Part shown: one piece after another, positions 1 to 8,536 of the stretch
Position numbering within the stretch: the first letter of the stretch is position 1
Layout of the letters: each line of letters opens with the position of its first letter
NCBI GenBank assembly: GCA_045652465.1
Contig: JAZRUI010000012.1
Location: 48,574 to 112,573 of the forward strand
From: SIG589 sp045652465
GTDB taxonomy: Bacteria; Bacillota; Clostridia; Oscillospirales; Acutalibacteraceae
Direction: 5' to 3'
DNA length: 64,000 nucleotides
Program-made: the position numbers and the translations under genes
The notes under the pieces: generated by a model
Database searches by the model: none
The model's input: the letters and a program-made list of their open reading frames with translations, nothing else
Told to the model about the DNA's origin: nothing

Positions 1-669
1 AGAATAGTCGAGCGCTAAAAGCGAAAAACCGTTTTCGGTTATGTAGCCGATAACATTTTCGATAACCTCAATGTGAACGGCACTATCGCGAACAACGCCC
101 TTTTTGCCAACCTTATCCTTCCCCGCTTCAAACTGAGGCTTAATGAGGCAAACGGCGCATCCGCCGTTTTTAAGCAGGATTTTCATGTTGGGCAAAATAT
201 GTTTCAAGGAAATAAAGGAAACATCAACCGAGGCAAAATCTAACTGTTCGGTTATGACCTCATTGTTAACATAGCGGAAGTTGGTTCGCTCTAAATTAAC
301 AACACGCTCATCGGTTCTTAATTTCCAAGCGAGTTGACCGTAGCCAACATCGATGGCATAAACCTTTTTTGCGCCGTTTTGGAGCATACAATCGGTAAAT
401 CCGCCTGTTGAAGCGCCGATATCCGCGCAAACGCAATCGTTAAGGTCAATCGGGAAGGATTGCATAGCCTTTTCAAGCTTTAGACCGCCGCGACTGACAT
501 ATTTAAGCGGATTGCTTCTAACCTCAATATTATCGTCAGGCTTTATGGGCATTCCTGCCTTATCAGCCTTTTCGTTATTAACATAAACAACGCCTGCCAT
601 AATAAAAGCCTTGGCTTTTTCACGGCTTTCGGCAAGACCGCGTTCGAAAACGGCGGCATCTAGACGCAT
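1..669 (-). CDS. tlyA: TlyA family rRNA (cytidine-2'-O)-methyltransferase / hemolysin A homolog (3' part outside window)
   Basis: The reading frame begins at an ATG at 667-669 and stays open to base 1, so the C-terminus is outside the window. The first ~60 residues form an S4-type RNA-binding domain. A FtsJ-like methyltransferase follows, with the YVSRGGLKL segment, a SAM-binding motif ADIGASTGG and DVSFISL. In the family these proteins 2'-O-methylate rRNA. The gene starts 13 bp after the dxs stop codon and is the last visible gene of the nusB-xseA-xseB-ispA-dxs-tlyA operon, a classic Bacillota order. A TTG four codons upstream (giving LSEK before the Met) is an alternative start. Confidence 0.93.
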   Translation of the reverse strand, partial: MRLDAAVFERGLAESREKAKAFIMAGVVYVNNEKADKAGMPIKPDDNIEVRSNPLKYVSRGGLKLEKAMQSFPIDLNDCVCADIGASTGGFTDCMLQNGAKKVYAIDVGYGQLAWKLRTDERVVNLERTNFRYVNNEVITEQLDFASVDVSFISLKHILPNMKILLKNGGCAVCLIKPQFEAGKDKVGKKGVVRDSAVHIEVIENVIGYITENGFSLLALDYS

Positions 670-682
670 TTTTTCAGACAAT

Positions 683-2515
683 TTATTCACCTTTTACAGT
701 TTTAATAATCGAGTTCTTATCAAGACCGAATTTCTTGAGCTGGGAATCAACGCTCGCTGCGGCAACAAAACAACCATCAACCGCAATATGGCGGTATGAA
801 GCGTTGATATCGGATTCAGCAATCAAGTTTCCGAGATGCTCGCCGATTCCGCCGCTCTTTATTCCCTCTTCGAAGAAGAAAATATTTTCATATTTATGAA
901 GCTCACTAAAGAGCGCCGAGTTGATTTCGGTTAAGGAATTTAGTTTGATAACAGCGGTATTGCCAAGTTCAATGGCGGCGTTTATCGCGTTGCCAACTAC
1001 TCGGCCATAGGTTACGATAGCGGTTTTTCCGCTTCCGAAAACCGAGAAAGACTTATCGGTGCAGGGAATCTTTTCGCAGGTTTCGGATTCTCCGCCGCGG
1101 GGATATCTAACGATAGAAACGGAGTCTTCATATATCGCCTTTTCGAGCATAAGGCTGAGTTCCGCATAGTTTGAAGGGGCATAGATTTTAACGCCGGGAA
1201 TTTGCGAAAGAAATGCCGTATCAAAAAGGCCTTGGTGGGTTTCGCCATCCTCGCCGACAAAGCCTGCGCGGTCAACACAAATGGTTATCGGCAAATTCGC
1301 GATTGCCGCATCATGGATAACCTGATCAAGGCTTCTTTGCAAAAACGAAGAGTAAACCGCGAAAACGGGTCGCATTCCGCCCTTTGCAAGACCTGCGGCA
1401 AAGGTAACCGCGTGCTGCTCGGCAATACCAACATCAAAGAAACGGTTTTTGAAGCGTTGGCTAAAGTCATAAAGTCCCGTTCCGTGGGTCATCGCGGCGG
1501 TTATGGCGCAAATTTTATTATCCTTTTCGGCCAATTCGCAAAGAGCGTTGCCAAATGCAGCCGAGAAATCGTTTCCAATAGCAGCAGCGGCGCCGCTTTG
1601 GGTATCGAAGGGTTTAACGCCATGATAATTATCGGGGTTCTCTTCGGCGAACTTATAGCCTTTTCCCTTCTTGGTCATTACATGGACAATAACGGGTCGG
1701 GTTTGGTTCTTTGCGATATTAAAGATATTTTCGAGCGCTCGTTCGTTATGACCATCAACGGGGCCTAAATAATTGAAGCCCAATCCCTCGAAAATATTGC
1801 TATGGTAAATTGCGTTTTTAATAAGCGTTTTAGATTTGAATATACCGCGGAAAATATATTTTCCGATAAAAGGAATCTTCAAAAGGAAACGCTGAACGCA
1901 TCCTTTTAATCTATGATATTTCGGGCGCGAACGAATTTTTGATAAATAACGCGCCAAGGAACCAACATTTTTGGAAATGGACATTTTATTATCATTGATA
2001 ACAACAATAAAATTGCCTTTTTTAGCGCCTGCATTATTAAGAGCCTCATAAACCATACCGCCGGTTAAAGCGCCATCACCGACAACGGCAATAGCGGTTC
2101 CCTTCTCGCCAAGCAGGGCTTTTGCTTTATAAATACCGTAGGCTGCCGAAATGGAGTTGCTGGAATGACCTGTTGTTATGGGGTCGTGTTCGCTTTCGGC
2201 AGGGCGCATAAATCCCGAAAGTCCGCCTTCGGTTCTAATGGTATCAATGCGGTCGAATCTACCTGTTAAAAGCTTATGGGTGTAGCATTGATGACCAACA
2301 TCGAAAATAATTGCATCTTCAGGCGAACTAAAAACGCGATGGAGCGCAACAGTCAGCTCAACTGCGCCGAGATTGGATGCCAAATGGCCGCCGTTTTTTG
2401 CAACAGCAGCTATAAGACAGTCTCTAATCTCCTCGCAAAGAGGTGCGATATCTTCACTATTAAGTTTTTTTAAATCCGCGGGAGAGTTAATTCCGCTCAA
2501 AAACTTATAATCCAA
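683..2515 (-). CDS. dxs: 1-deoxy-D-xylulose-5-phosphate synthase
   Basis: DXS condenses pyruvate and glyceraldehyde 3-phosphate to DXP, the first step of the MEP isoprenoid pathway, in the cytosol with thiamine diphosphate. Visible marks are INSPADLKKL at the N-terminus, GGHLASNLG, the ThDP motif GDGALTGGM followed by a conserved NDNKMSIS, and GIAEQHAV with the catalytic Glu. The frame is open from an ATG at 2566, but that start would add 17 non-family residues and overlap ispA by 40 bp. A TTG at 2513-2515 behind an AGGA ribosome site matches family N-termini and is preferred (610 aa). It follows ispA, whose product uses the pathway's C5 units. Confidence 0.95.
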   Translation of the reverse strand: MDYKFLSGINSPADLKKLNSEDIAPLCEEIRDCLIAAVAKNGGHLASNLGAVELTVALHRVFSSPEDAIIFDVGHQCYTHKLLTGRFDRIDTIRTEGGLSGFMRPAESEHDPITTGHSSNSISAAYGIYKAKALLGEKGTAIAVVGDGALTGGMVYEALNNAGAKKGNFIVVINDNKMSISKNVGSLARYLSKIRSRPKYHRLKGCVQRFLLKIPFIGKYIFRGIFKSKTLIKNAIYHSNIFEGLGFNYLGPVDGHNERALENIFNIAKNQTRPVIVHVMTKKGKGYKFAEENPDNYHGVKPFDTQSGAAAAIGNDFSAAFGNALCELAEKDNKICAITAAMTHGTGLYDFSQRFKNRFFDVGIAEQHAVTFAAGLAKGGMRPVFAVYSSFLQRSLDQVIHDAAIANLPITICVDRAGFVGEDGETHQGLFDTAFLSQIPGVKIYAPSNYAELSLMLEKAIYEDSVSIVRYPRGGESETCEKIPCTDKSFSVFGSGKTAIVTYGRVVGNAINAAIELGNTAVIKLNSLTEINSALFSELHKYENIFFFEEGIKSGGIGEHLGNLIAESDINASYRHIAVDGCFVAAASVDSQLKKFGLDKNSIIKTVKGE

Positions 2516-2526
2516 AATTGCACATC

Positions 2527-3408
2527 CTAATTTTTTCTTTTTGTCAGCATATTGGCAAGCTCGCAAAGTCCAACTGTATCATTAAACTTTGATAGCGAGC
2601 TTATAGCTTCTTTTGTTAGTTTTTCAACAAATTTATTAGCTTCTTCAAAGCCTAAAATTGAAACAGCGGTTGATTTTTGGTTCTTCTCATCGCTGCCAAT
2701 AGGCTTGCCGAGCTCTTCGGCGGTTGAGGTTATATCAAGCAAATCATCGGTTATTTGAAAAGCAAGACCGATTTTTTTGGCAAAATCGGCTGCGGCATCA
2801 ATTAAATCATCCGAAGCACCTGCTAAAATACAACCGATTTCGGCGGCTGCACTAATCAGCGCGCCTGTTTTGCGGGAATACATATCAAGTATTGTTTCAA
2901 GGGCGGCGGGAGTGTTCTCGATGGCTAAATCAATAACCTGACCGCCAACCATTCCGTGAACTCCGCTGCGGTCAGCAAGCACATTTGCTGCCCTTAATAA
3001 AAGGCTCGAATCAATAGTTGTTTTGGTAGTTGTTGTTGCGAAGGCTAATGTTAAGAGCGCATCGCCTGCGAGCAACGCCGTATCCTCGCCAAACTGAATA
3101 TGGCACGAAGGACGACCACGGCGCATATCATCGTTATCCATACAAGGAAGGTCATCATGGATGAGCGAATATGTATGGATGAATTCAATAGCTGCGGCAA
3201 AATTTGCGGCTGCATCAAAATCGGTTCCGCCGCAAACGCGATAAAACTCGAGCAAAAGCGCGGGGCGAAGTCGTTTTCCGCCCGCAAGCGAGCTATACTT
3301 CATCGCATCAATAACCGCATCATATTTGCAGGAAGGAAAATCCAAAAGTTCGGTTATTTTTTGTTCGGTAGTTTCTTTACCGAATTTTAAAATTCTATCA
3401 GCCGACAT
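2527..3408 (-). CDS. ispA: Polyprenyl (farnesyl) diphosphate synthase
   Basis: A cytosolic prenyltransferase that joins isopentenyl diphosphate to allylic diphosphates to make geranyl and farnesyl diphosphate. The 293-aa protein has the first Asp-rich motif DDLPCMDNDD at residues 85-94 and the second, DDLLD, at 221-225, plus GGKRLRP near residue 43. The extended first motif (DDxxxxD) is typical of bacterial short-chain synthases. It lies 1 bp from xseB and just before dxs, the usual operon context. The exact chain length of the product cannot be read from sequence alone. Confidence 0.95.
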   Translation of the reverse strand: MSADRILKFGKETTEQKITELLDFPSCKYDAVIDAMKYSSLAGGKRLRPALLLEFYRVCGGTDFDAAANFAAAIEFIHTYSLIHDDLPCMDNDDMRRGRPSCHIQFGEDTALLAGDALLTLAFATTTTKTTIDSSLLLRAANVLADRSGVHGMVGGQVIDLAIENTPAALETILDMYSRKTGALISAAAEIGCILAGASDDLIDAAADFAKKIGLAFQITDDLLDITSTAEELGKPIGSDEKNQKSTAVSILGFEEANKFVEKLTKEAISSLSKFNDTVGLCELANMLTKRKN

Positions 3409-3409
3409 A

Positions 3410-3607
3410 TTATTCCCCTTTTTCCGCTTCGGTAAGAAGGGTTATTTTTTGTTTTGCGTTTTCAAGGGTAGTATTGCAAAGGCGCGATAGGGCTATTCCC
3501 TCTTCAAAAAGCTTAACCGAATCATCAAGCGAGCATTCGCCGCTATCAAGTGCCTTAACGATTTCCTCAAGGCGCTTTAAATTTTCTTCAAAGGTTTTTT
3601 CAGCCAT
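3410..3607 (-). CDS. xseB: Exodeoxyribonuclease VII small subunit
   Basis: The small subunit of exonuclease VII, a single-strand-specific nuclease used in repair, works as several copies with one XseA. The 65-aa helical protein matches the family: TFEENLKRLEEIVKALDSGE, then LDDSVKLFEEGIALSRLC. I chose the ATG at 3605-3607 because it has AAGGAG seven bases upstream and starts like other XseB proteins; the longer frame from 3625 would overlap xseA. It lies between xseA and ispA. Confidence 0.95.
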   Translation of the reverse strand: MAEKTFEENLKRLEEIVKALDSGECSLDDSVKLFEEGIALSRLCNTTLENAKQKITLLTEAEKGE

Positions 3608-3611
3608 CGTA

Positions 3612-4805
3612 TTACTCCTTAACAATGTTTTGAACGGTGCAATCGGCGCAACCGTTTTTGAATGTTAACTTAACCGAATCATTAACTGTTAGTTCGTTTA
3701 GCGAAATTGTTTTATCGTTTTTAGAAGGAATGCAATATCCTCGCGAGAGAACATTAAGCGGGCTCAAAGCATTCAGCTCGGCAACGGTTTTCCTAAATGA
3801 TAAATCGGTTCTATCAATATTTCGCATCGCCGATTTTGAAAGCGAATCAAGCAAAACGCTTATTTTTGTTGTTTGCTTATCAATTAGTGAAGCGGCGGCG
3901 GAAGAGAGTTTTGAATCACAAAGAGCGATTCTTAAATTATAGTTTTTAACGAGAGAAAAAAGTTTGAGCGATAACAAATCGGCCATACTGCTTAAATACA
4001 CCGATAGCTCTTCCGAATCCGGAACGGAGAGCTCGGCAGCAGCCGATGGAGTTGGAGCGCGAAGGTCGGCAACAAAATCGCAAATCGTGAAATCGGTTTC
4101 ATGACCCACAGCGGAAATAACAGGGGTTTTAGCCGCAAATATGGCATCAGCCAGCTCTTCGCTGTTAAACGCCCATAAATCCTCGATAGAGCCGCCTCCC
4201 CTGCCGATTATTATTGTATCGGCAAGCTTATCAGCGCGGCGAACAGCATCAACAAGTTCGAAAACTGCGCCATCACCCTGCACCCTAACGGGGCACATAA
4301 TAATTTCGGCAAGCGGGTATCTTCTCGCTGTTATATTTAAAATATCTTGAACAGCGGCACCCGTATCGGAGGTTATAACGGCGATTTTTTTAGGAAATTC
4401 GGGAATAGGCTTTTTATGCTCGGCGGCAAAATAGCCTTTTCGTTCTAACTTCTCTTTTATTTGGTTAAAGGCAACGGTCAAATCGCCGACACCATCGGGT
4501 ATCATCTCTTCGCAATAGAACTGATAAGAACCATCGCGTTCATAAAGCGAAACTCGACCGCGGCAAATAACCGACATACCGTCCTCGGGTTTGAATTTTA
4601 AATGTGCGGCGCTAAAGCGAAACATTACCGCTTTAATAACGGCATCCGAATCCTTAAGGGAAAAATATAAATGTCCGCTTTGGTAGTGGTCTTTAAAGTT
4701 GGAGATTTCACCCTTTAGATAAAACGATGTTAAATGTTCATCGCTTTCCAAAAGGGATTTAACATAACTATTAAGCTGTTTGACCGAAATAACGGTTACA
4801 CGCAT
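3612..4805 (-). CDS. xseA: Exodeoxyribonuclease VII large subunit
   Basis: The catalytic subunit of exonuclease VII degrades single-stranded DNA from both ends in the cytosol. At 397 aa it has an N-terminal OB-fold (residues ~1-100, with KGEISNF and SGHLYFSLKD), then the catalytic core with KIAVITSDTGAAVQDIL and the hallmark GRGGGSIEDLWAFN at 201-214, and a helical C-terminus. A ribosome site AAGGAAGGA precedes the ATG. It is 6 bp after nusB and 4 bp before xseB, so the three are co-transcribed. Confidence 0.96.
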   Translation of the reverse strand: MRVTVISVKQLNSYVKSLLESDEHLTSFYLKGEISNFKDHYQSGHLYFSLKDSDAVIKAVMFRFSAAHLKFKPEDGMSVICRGRVSLYERDGSYQFYCEEMIPDGVGDLTVAFNQIKEKLERKGYFAAEHKKPIPEFPKKIAVITSDTGAAVQDILNITARRYPLAEIIMCPVRVQGDGAVFELVDAVRRADKLADTIIIGRGGGSIEDLWAFNSEELADAIFAAKTPVISAVGHETDFTICDFVADLRAPTPSAAAELSVPDSEELSVYLSSMADLLSLKLFSLVKNYNLRIALCDSKLSSAAASLIDKQTTKISVLLDSLSKSAMRNIDRTDLSFRKTVAELNALSPLNVLSRGYCIPSKNDKTISLNELTVNDSVKLTFKNGCADCTVQNIVKE

Positions 4806-4811
4806 AATAAT

Positions 4812-5213
4812 TTATCCTTCCTTAATGTTTGCGGCAATAGAACCCAAAACTCCGTTAATATATGCGGCATCATCCTGGGTTGAATATTTTTTAGCAATTT
4901 CAACCGCCTCGTTGATGGAAACCTTAACGGGAACATCCTCAACATAAAGCATTTCATAAACCGCTAATCTAAGCAGGGAGAGCGAAACTTTTGAAAGGCG
5001 GGTTATGTTCCAGCCTTTTAGGTTTGCCGAAATGGATTCATCGAGCGAAACCGTGTTGTCGCAAACGCCCTTGAAGATTTTTTCAACATAATCATCATAT
5101 TCAAATTCGCGCGCTTCAATGGCATCCTTGATGATATCTTCAACCGAATCATCGCGGAAGCAACGCTCAAAAATTAATATAAATGCATTTTCTCGTGCAG
5201 TTTTTCTATTCAT
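4812..5213 (-). CDS. nusB: Transcription antitermination factor NusB
   Basis: NusB pairs with NusE (S10) on boxA RNA and helps antitermination of rRNA operons. The protein is all-helical, with the family start RKTAREN and the signature NEAVEIAKKYS, and is 133 aa long. The frame extends to an ATG at 5240, but the likely -10 element lies at 5245-5250, which would place that ATG at or upstream of the transcription start. The internal ATG at 5211-5213 (MNRKTAREN) also aligns with the family, so I start there. It is the first gene of the nusB-to-tlyA operon. Confidence 0.93.
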   Translation of the reverse strand: MNRKTARENAFILIFERCFRDDSVEDIIKDAIEAREFEYDDYVEKIFKGVCDNTVSLDESISANLKGWNITRLSKVSLSLLRLAVYEMLYVEDVPVKVSINEAVEIAKKYSTQDDAAYINGVLGSIAANIKEG

Positions 5214-5244
5214 AGAACACCAACTCTCATATTTATGCAATTAT

Positions 5245-5273
5245 ATAATATACTATATAGGCGGATTTTTCAA
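5245..5273 (-). promoter_or_regulatory. SigA-type promoter of the nusB operon
   Basis: On the minus strand a -35 TTGAAA (5268-5273) and a -10 TATTAT (5245-5250) are separated by exactly 17 bp. Transcription would start near 5238, giving a short leader before the chosen nusB start. It is back to back with the promoter of the DivIVA-like gene. Confidence 0.7.
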
Positions 5274-5323
5274 TAAAAAAGAGTGATATTTTTCGCCAAA
5301 TGCATAATTATTTATAAAATCTC

Positions 5324-5352
5324 TTGTAAAATTCGCGATAAAGTGATATAAT
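5324..5352 (+). promoter_or_regulatory. SigA-type promoter of the DivIVA-like gene
   Basis: A -35 TTGTAA (5324-5329) and a perfect -10 TATAAT (5347-5352) with a 17-bp spacer. The ribosome site GGAGGAA at 5373-5379 and the ATG at 5385 follow. Confidence 0.75.
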
Positions 5353-5384
5353 TCCCCCACGACCAAAAAATTGGAGGAATTTTT

Positions 5385-5936
5385 ATGGCAGGTTTTCGCA
5401 AGAGCTTTTTAGGCTTTAATTGTGATGATGTTGTAAATTATATACAGGCCGCTCAGGCTAAATTCTCTAAACGCGAGGCTGATTTAAACGCTCAAATCGA
5501 GCAAACCAAGCTTCAGCTTGCCGAAACCGAGGAGCAGTTAAAGGCTATTGCTGCTGAAAAGGAAGAGGTTTTAAAGGAGCTTGAAGGCTTTAAGAATCGT
5601 TGCGATGAAATTGAGCAGTTAAGCTTGAGCATCGGTAAGCTCTATTTAGTTTCTCAAAACAGCGCAAAAAATATTGTTAATAATTCCGTTGCCTCCTCTC
5701 GTCAGGCTAACGAAGAGGTGTTCAAAAATATCGATAGCATCGAGAATGCACACTGCGCTCTTGCCGATATTAAAGAAAACATCCGCAAAACCGCTGATAG
5801 CTTTATTGCCGATGTTGATAACCTTTGCGCTTCCCTCGAGGAAACCAAGCGCGAGCTTATTGAACGCAACGAAGATTCAACCCGCCAACTCGAAGAGTTT
5901 ACGGCGATGTTCAATAAAATTAATAACGCTGAATAA
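5385..5936 (+). CDS. DivIVA-like coiled-coil protein
   Basis: A 183-aa soluble protein. Its N-terminus (FRKSFLGFNCDDVVNYI) resembles the membrane-curvature-binding N-domain of DivIVA/GpsB proteins, and residues ~25-75 are a heptad-rich coiled coil (EQTKLQLAETEEQLKAI and onward). The C-terminal half is also helical and rich in Glu and Lys. DivIVA proteins mark cell poles and septa and recruit partners; which partner is used here cannot be told. It is a single-gene unit with its own consensus promoter and a hairpin terminator, divergent from nusB. Family assignment rests mainly on the N-terminus. Confidence 0.7.
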   Translation: MAGFRKSFLGFNCDDVVNYIQAAQAKFSKREADLNAQIEQTKLQLAETEEQLKAIAAEKEEVLKELEGFKNRCDEIEQLSLSIGKLYLVSQNSAKNIVNNSVASSRQANEEVFKNIDSIENAHCALADIKENIRKTADSFIADVDNLCASLEETKRELIERNEDSTRQLEEFTAMFNKINNAE

Positions 5937-5940
5937 AAAG

Positions 5941-5974
5941 AAAAACCGTAATCAATCGATTACGGTTTTTTTAT
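5941..5974. terminator. Bidirectional rho-independent terminator
   Basis: An 11-bp perfect stem (AAACCGTAATC / GATTACGGTTT, 5943-5968) with loop AATC, flanked by an A-run on the left and a T-run on the right. It serves the DivIVA-like gene on plus and the DUF2156 gene on minus; the last codons of the latter lie within it. Confidence 0.85.
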
Positions 5975-6841
5975 TTCAACAAGATATTTTTTCAGCAAGA
6001 TTATAGGGTTATATGAGCGCTTTGCGCGGCGAAGCCCCTCGATTCCGAGGTCATCTTCCCTATTGAGCATTTCAAAACTGCCGAGCATTTCATGCTTTGC
6101 AAATTCGTTATTGATAACCGAATAAGCACCAGGATAATCGGATAAGGCTTTTTCGGTTGTTACATCGAAAATTTTATCGTTTATCGGGCTTCCAAAGGCG
6201 AATGCAACAGGTTCTTCATCAACATATAAAACTCCGCCGATGATATCTAATTTTTTATGGTGAGGCAGGATTTCTTTTATGGAATCAAGCTCGATTAATA
6301 TATCTTCATCGCCGCTATCGGCGCGCTCTTTAACCCAGGCTGTTGCAACCTTAAAAACATCATTGATATTATCATCAGTAAGGGTTTCATAGCGCCAGTT
6401 AAATTTGCGCGTGAAGGCCGAAATATGGTTGCGTTTTTGATGATATTTTTTGCCCTGCAAGTATGCTAAATCCTCGGTGCTATAAATATAATCAAAGTTT
6501 TCTTCGGAAGGAATAAGGTTGATTTTTTCGCCTAAAAATTCTTTTAATTTTTCGAGTCTTTTGCCGTCGGAAGCGGTTAAATGGTCGTTTTCGCCGAGCA
6601 GTTTTATAATTGCATTCAGGGCATCGTAAAACGATTTGCCGAGGGGCAACAAATAGATAAAACCACCGTTTTCGAAGAGGCGAATTATTATAGTTTCTTC
6701 ATCAAAATAAGCGAACTCATATTGATAAACATCGTTCCAAATCAGCGCGTTTAAATAAAGGTTTTCGCAGGTGAGTTCATCGGTTTGGAGAAAGGGTTTC
6801 AGCCTTTCATAATCGCTTATTTTTGGTTTAAAAAATTGCAT
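5960..6841 (-). CDS. DUF2156 (phosphatidylglycerol lysyltransferase-like C-terminal domain) protein
   Basis: A 293-aa cytosolic protein made of two GNAT-like folds, as in the DUF2156 family (the catalytic half of MprF-type aminoacyl-phosphatidylglycerol synthases). Recognisable segments are KKYHQKRNHISAF, the central GGVLYVDEEPVAFAFG and the C-terminal NREDDLGIEGLRRAKRSYNP. There is no membrane flippase domain, so this is the stand-alone form common in Clostridia, whose substrate is not established. It is a single-gene unit with its own promoter (6887-6915), convergent with the DivIVA-like gene. Confidence 0.8.
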   Translation of the reverse strand: MQFFKPKISDYERLKPFLQTDELTCENLYLNALIWNDVYQYEFAYFDEETIIIRLFENGGFIYLLPLGKSFYDALNAIIKLLGENDHLTASDGKRLEKLKEFLGEKINLIPSEENFDYIYSTEDLAYLQGKKYHQKRNHISAFTRKFNWRYETLTDDNINDVFKVATAWVKERADSGDEDILIELDSIKEILPHHKKLDIIGGVLYVDEEPVAFAFGSPINDKIFDVTTEKALSDYPGAYSVINNEFAKHEMLGSFEMLNREDDLGIEGLRRAKRSYNPIILLKKYLVEIKKP

Positions 6842-6886
6842 TTTTTCACTTCCGAATTAGCCAAAAAATTTAATCTTATTGTTAAT

Positions 6887-6915
6887 AGGATAACACAAAA
6901 AATGTTGTTTTACAA
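6887..6915 (-). promoter_or_regulatory. Promoter of the DUF2156 gene
   Basis: Minus strand -35 TTGTAA (6910-6915), 17-bp spacer, -10 TATCCT (6887-6892). It lies immediately downstream of the terminator that ends the typA-to-sipL transcript. Confidence 0.6.
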
Positions 6916-6945
6916 GAAAAACCCCCGAATTAATTCGAGGGTTTT
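6916..6945 (-). terminator. Terminator after sipL
   Basis: On the minus strand AACCCTCGAATT/AATTCGGGGGTT forms a near-perfect stem followed by TTTTT. It directly follows the sipL stop codon at 6952 and ends the run that starts at typA. Confidence 0.8.
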
Positions 6946-6951
6946 CAAAAT

Positions 6952-8475
6952 TTAGCAGGATATTATTATCGGCATATTTTCAGGGATAACGCTGCTGACC
7001 GAATTAACGCTCATAATGTCCTCGGGAGAGGCTCCAAAGCGTTTTGCGATGTTCCAAGTGTGTTCGCCGCGCTCGGCATAATAGATAATCATTGAACAAT
7101 CCGAGGGCTTTTTAAGGTTATCATCAAGCGCCTTAAAGTCGGTTAAAACATTTAGGCGATTTTTTGCGTAGATATTCGCTTCAAGCGCAAGCTCAACGCT
7201 TATTTCAATTGAATTTGCGCTTATTAAAGTATGTGATAGGTTAAGAACCTCAACCGATGGGTCGATTCGCAGGTTTTCGGGCATTGTGCCTGCTGAGGAG
7301 GTATATTCAAAATCTATCGGTCGCTCAAAATAGTTAACTGTTCCCTCTTCGTTCTCGCAAAGGCCGCAAATGGTTACAGTTCCGCTTATAATAAGCGAGT
7401 TGCCCTCTATTCGGTATCCCTTTGTTGCGCAAAGCGACCAAATATCGATGATGCTGCCAAGCTCTCCATCCGAGAAATCCAAGGTTTTCTTGCAACCAAA
7501 AACCTCGTTGATGTTACCGGATAACTTTTCAACAAAGGTGTTGCTGTTTTCGGATGTGGTATTGAATTTTGAGGAATAAGCATCATAAACAACCGCAATG
7601 TTGTTATCGCAATAGGCGTTAACGGATATGCACAGCTTTGCACAAAGCAAAAAGCTTCTAACATCGCCATCAAAGTTGCTGCGCGGTTTAATATCAACCG
7701 ATAAAACCTCAACATTTGTTTCGCATTTGCAGTTTTCGTTAACCCCATCAACATCAATTATTTGGCTAAACGGAATAGCGCAATCGAAGCAACAAGGTTT
7801 TCGCTTGTCGGAGCAATATAATAAATGCAGCTTAAATTCGCCCTTAACAATTACCTTGTTGTTAACAATCTTGGTATCGCTGACTGTAACAAACGAATTG
7901 TGCCTTAAAATACCGTAAATCGAGGGGAAATCGTTAGTGAGCGGGATTTCTTCATCCAAAATCATATTCTTTTCGGATGCGCTGATTGGCATGGTTGCGA
8001 GAGTTTCTCCCCTGTTGAGAAAAACATCCGCGCAATCAATATCGCTGATGATTTCGGTTGATTTTTTGGTATATAGCGAAACGCTGAGTTCAATAACCGA
8101 ATTAACATCAATTCTTACGGGAGTTATTGCTTTTGCGTTTATGTAACCGCATTTTGCATTAACATTTAAAAACAAGCAATCATAATTGGCGCCGAGTTCA
8201 ATATTTTTCGAGAAAGGCGCAACCGATTCATAACCCGAAACCGCTCCGCTCTCATCAAGAAAAATGATTGAAAAGAAGGCATTTCCCTCAATAGAAAGGG
8301 TTTGGCCCGTTATTTTTTTCTGGAAAATTCGCGGTGTCAAAGAGTATTTTAATATTCGTTGAACGCTTCCGCAATAGTCGGGAATATTAACCGTGAAATC
8401 AACGCCTTGCTCAACATTTTGACTGAAGGAAAGGTCGTTAGTGCAAACGGTTTGCTTGGTTATATTTAGCTCCAT
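6952..8475 (-). CDS. sipL: SipL-like spore morphogenesis protein (SPOCS/DUF3794 domains with C-terminal LysM)
   Basis: A 507-aa protein with repeated SPOCS/DUF3794 beta-rich domains (residues ~30-110, ~160-260, ~300-390) and a C-terminal LysM domain of about 45 residues (YYAERGEHTWNIAKRFGASP). This matches SipL of clostridia, which binds SpoIVA and anchors the coat to the forespore in the mother cell. The ATG at 8473-8475 has AGGAG eight to nine bases upstream; the longer frame from 8520 lacks a ribosome site. It is last in the run starting at typA. A SigE-like promoter (8510-8536) could give sporulation-specific transcription. Function is inferred from architecture. Confidence 0.82.
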   Translation of the reverse strand: MELNITKQTVCTNDLSFSQNVEQGVDFTVNIPDYCGSVQRILKYSLTPRIFQKKITGQTLSIEGNAFFSIIFLDESGAVSGYESVAPFSKNIELGANYDCLFLNVNAKCGYINAKAITPVRIDVNSVIELSVSLYTKKSTEIISDIDCADVFLNRGETLATMPISASEKNMILDEEIPLTNDFPSIYGILRHNSFVTVSDTKIVNNKVIVKGEFKLHLLYCSDKRKPCCFDCAIPFSQIIDVDGVNENCKCETNVEVLSVDIKPRSNFDGDVRSFLLCAKLCISVNAYCDNNIAVVYDAYSSKFNTTSENSNTFVEKLSGNINEVFGCKKTLDFSDGELGSIIDIWSLCATKGYRIEGNSLIISGTVTICGLCENEEGTVNYFERPIDFEYTSSAGTMPENLRIDPSVEVLNLSHTLISANSIEISVELALEANIYAKNRLNVLTDFKALDDNLKKPSDCSMIIYYAERGEHTWNIAKRFGASPEDIMSVNSVSSVIPENMPIIISC

Positions 8476-8509
8476 AGTATCCTTCTCCTTGAAATATTTT
8501 CGGTAGTAG

Positions 8510-8536
8510 ATACTATGCAAAAAGTCGGTTAAATAT
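8510..8536 (-). promoter_or_regulatory. Candidate SigE-type promoter for sipL
   Basis: On the minus strand ATA (8534-8536), 16 bp, then CATAGTAT (8510-8517), which resembles the SigE pattern ATA-N16-18-CATACANT with changes inside the -10. A start near 8504 would leave a leader containing the sipL ribosome site. The match is partial, but a mother-cell promoter is expected for this family. Confidence 0.4.
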
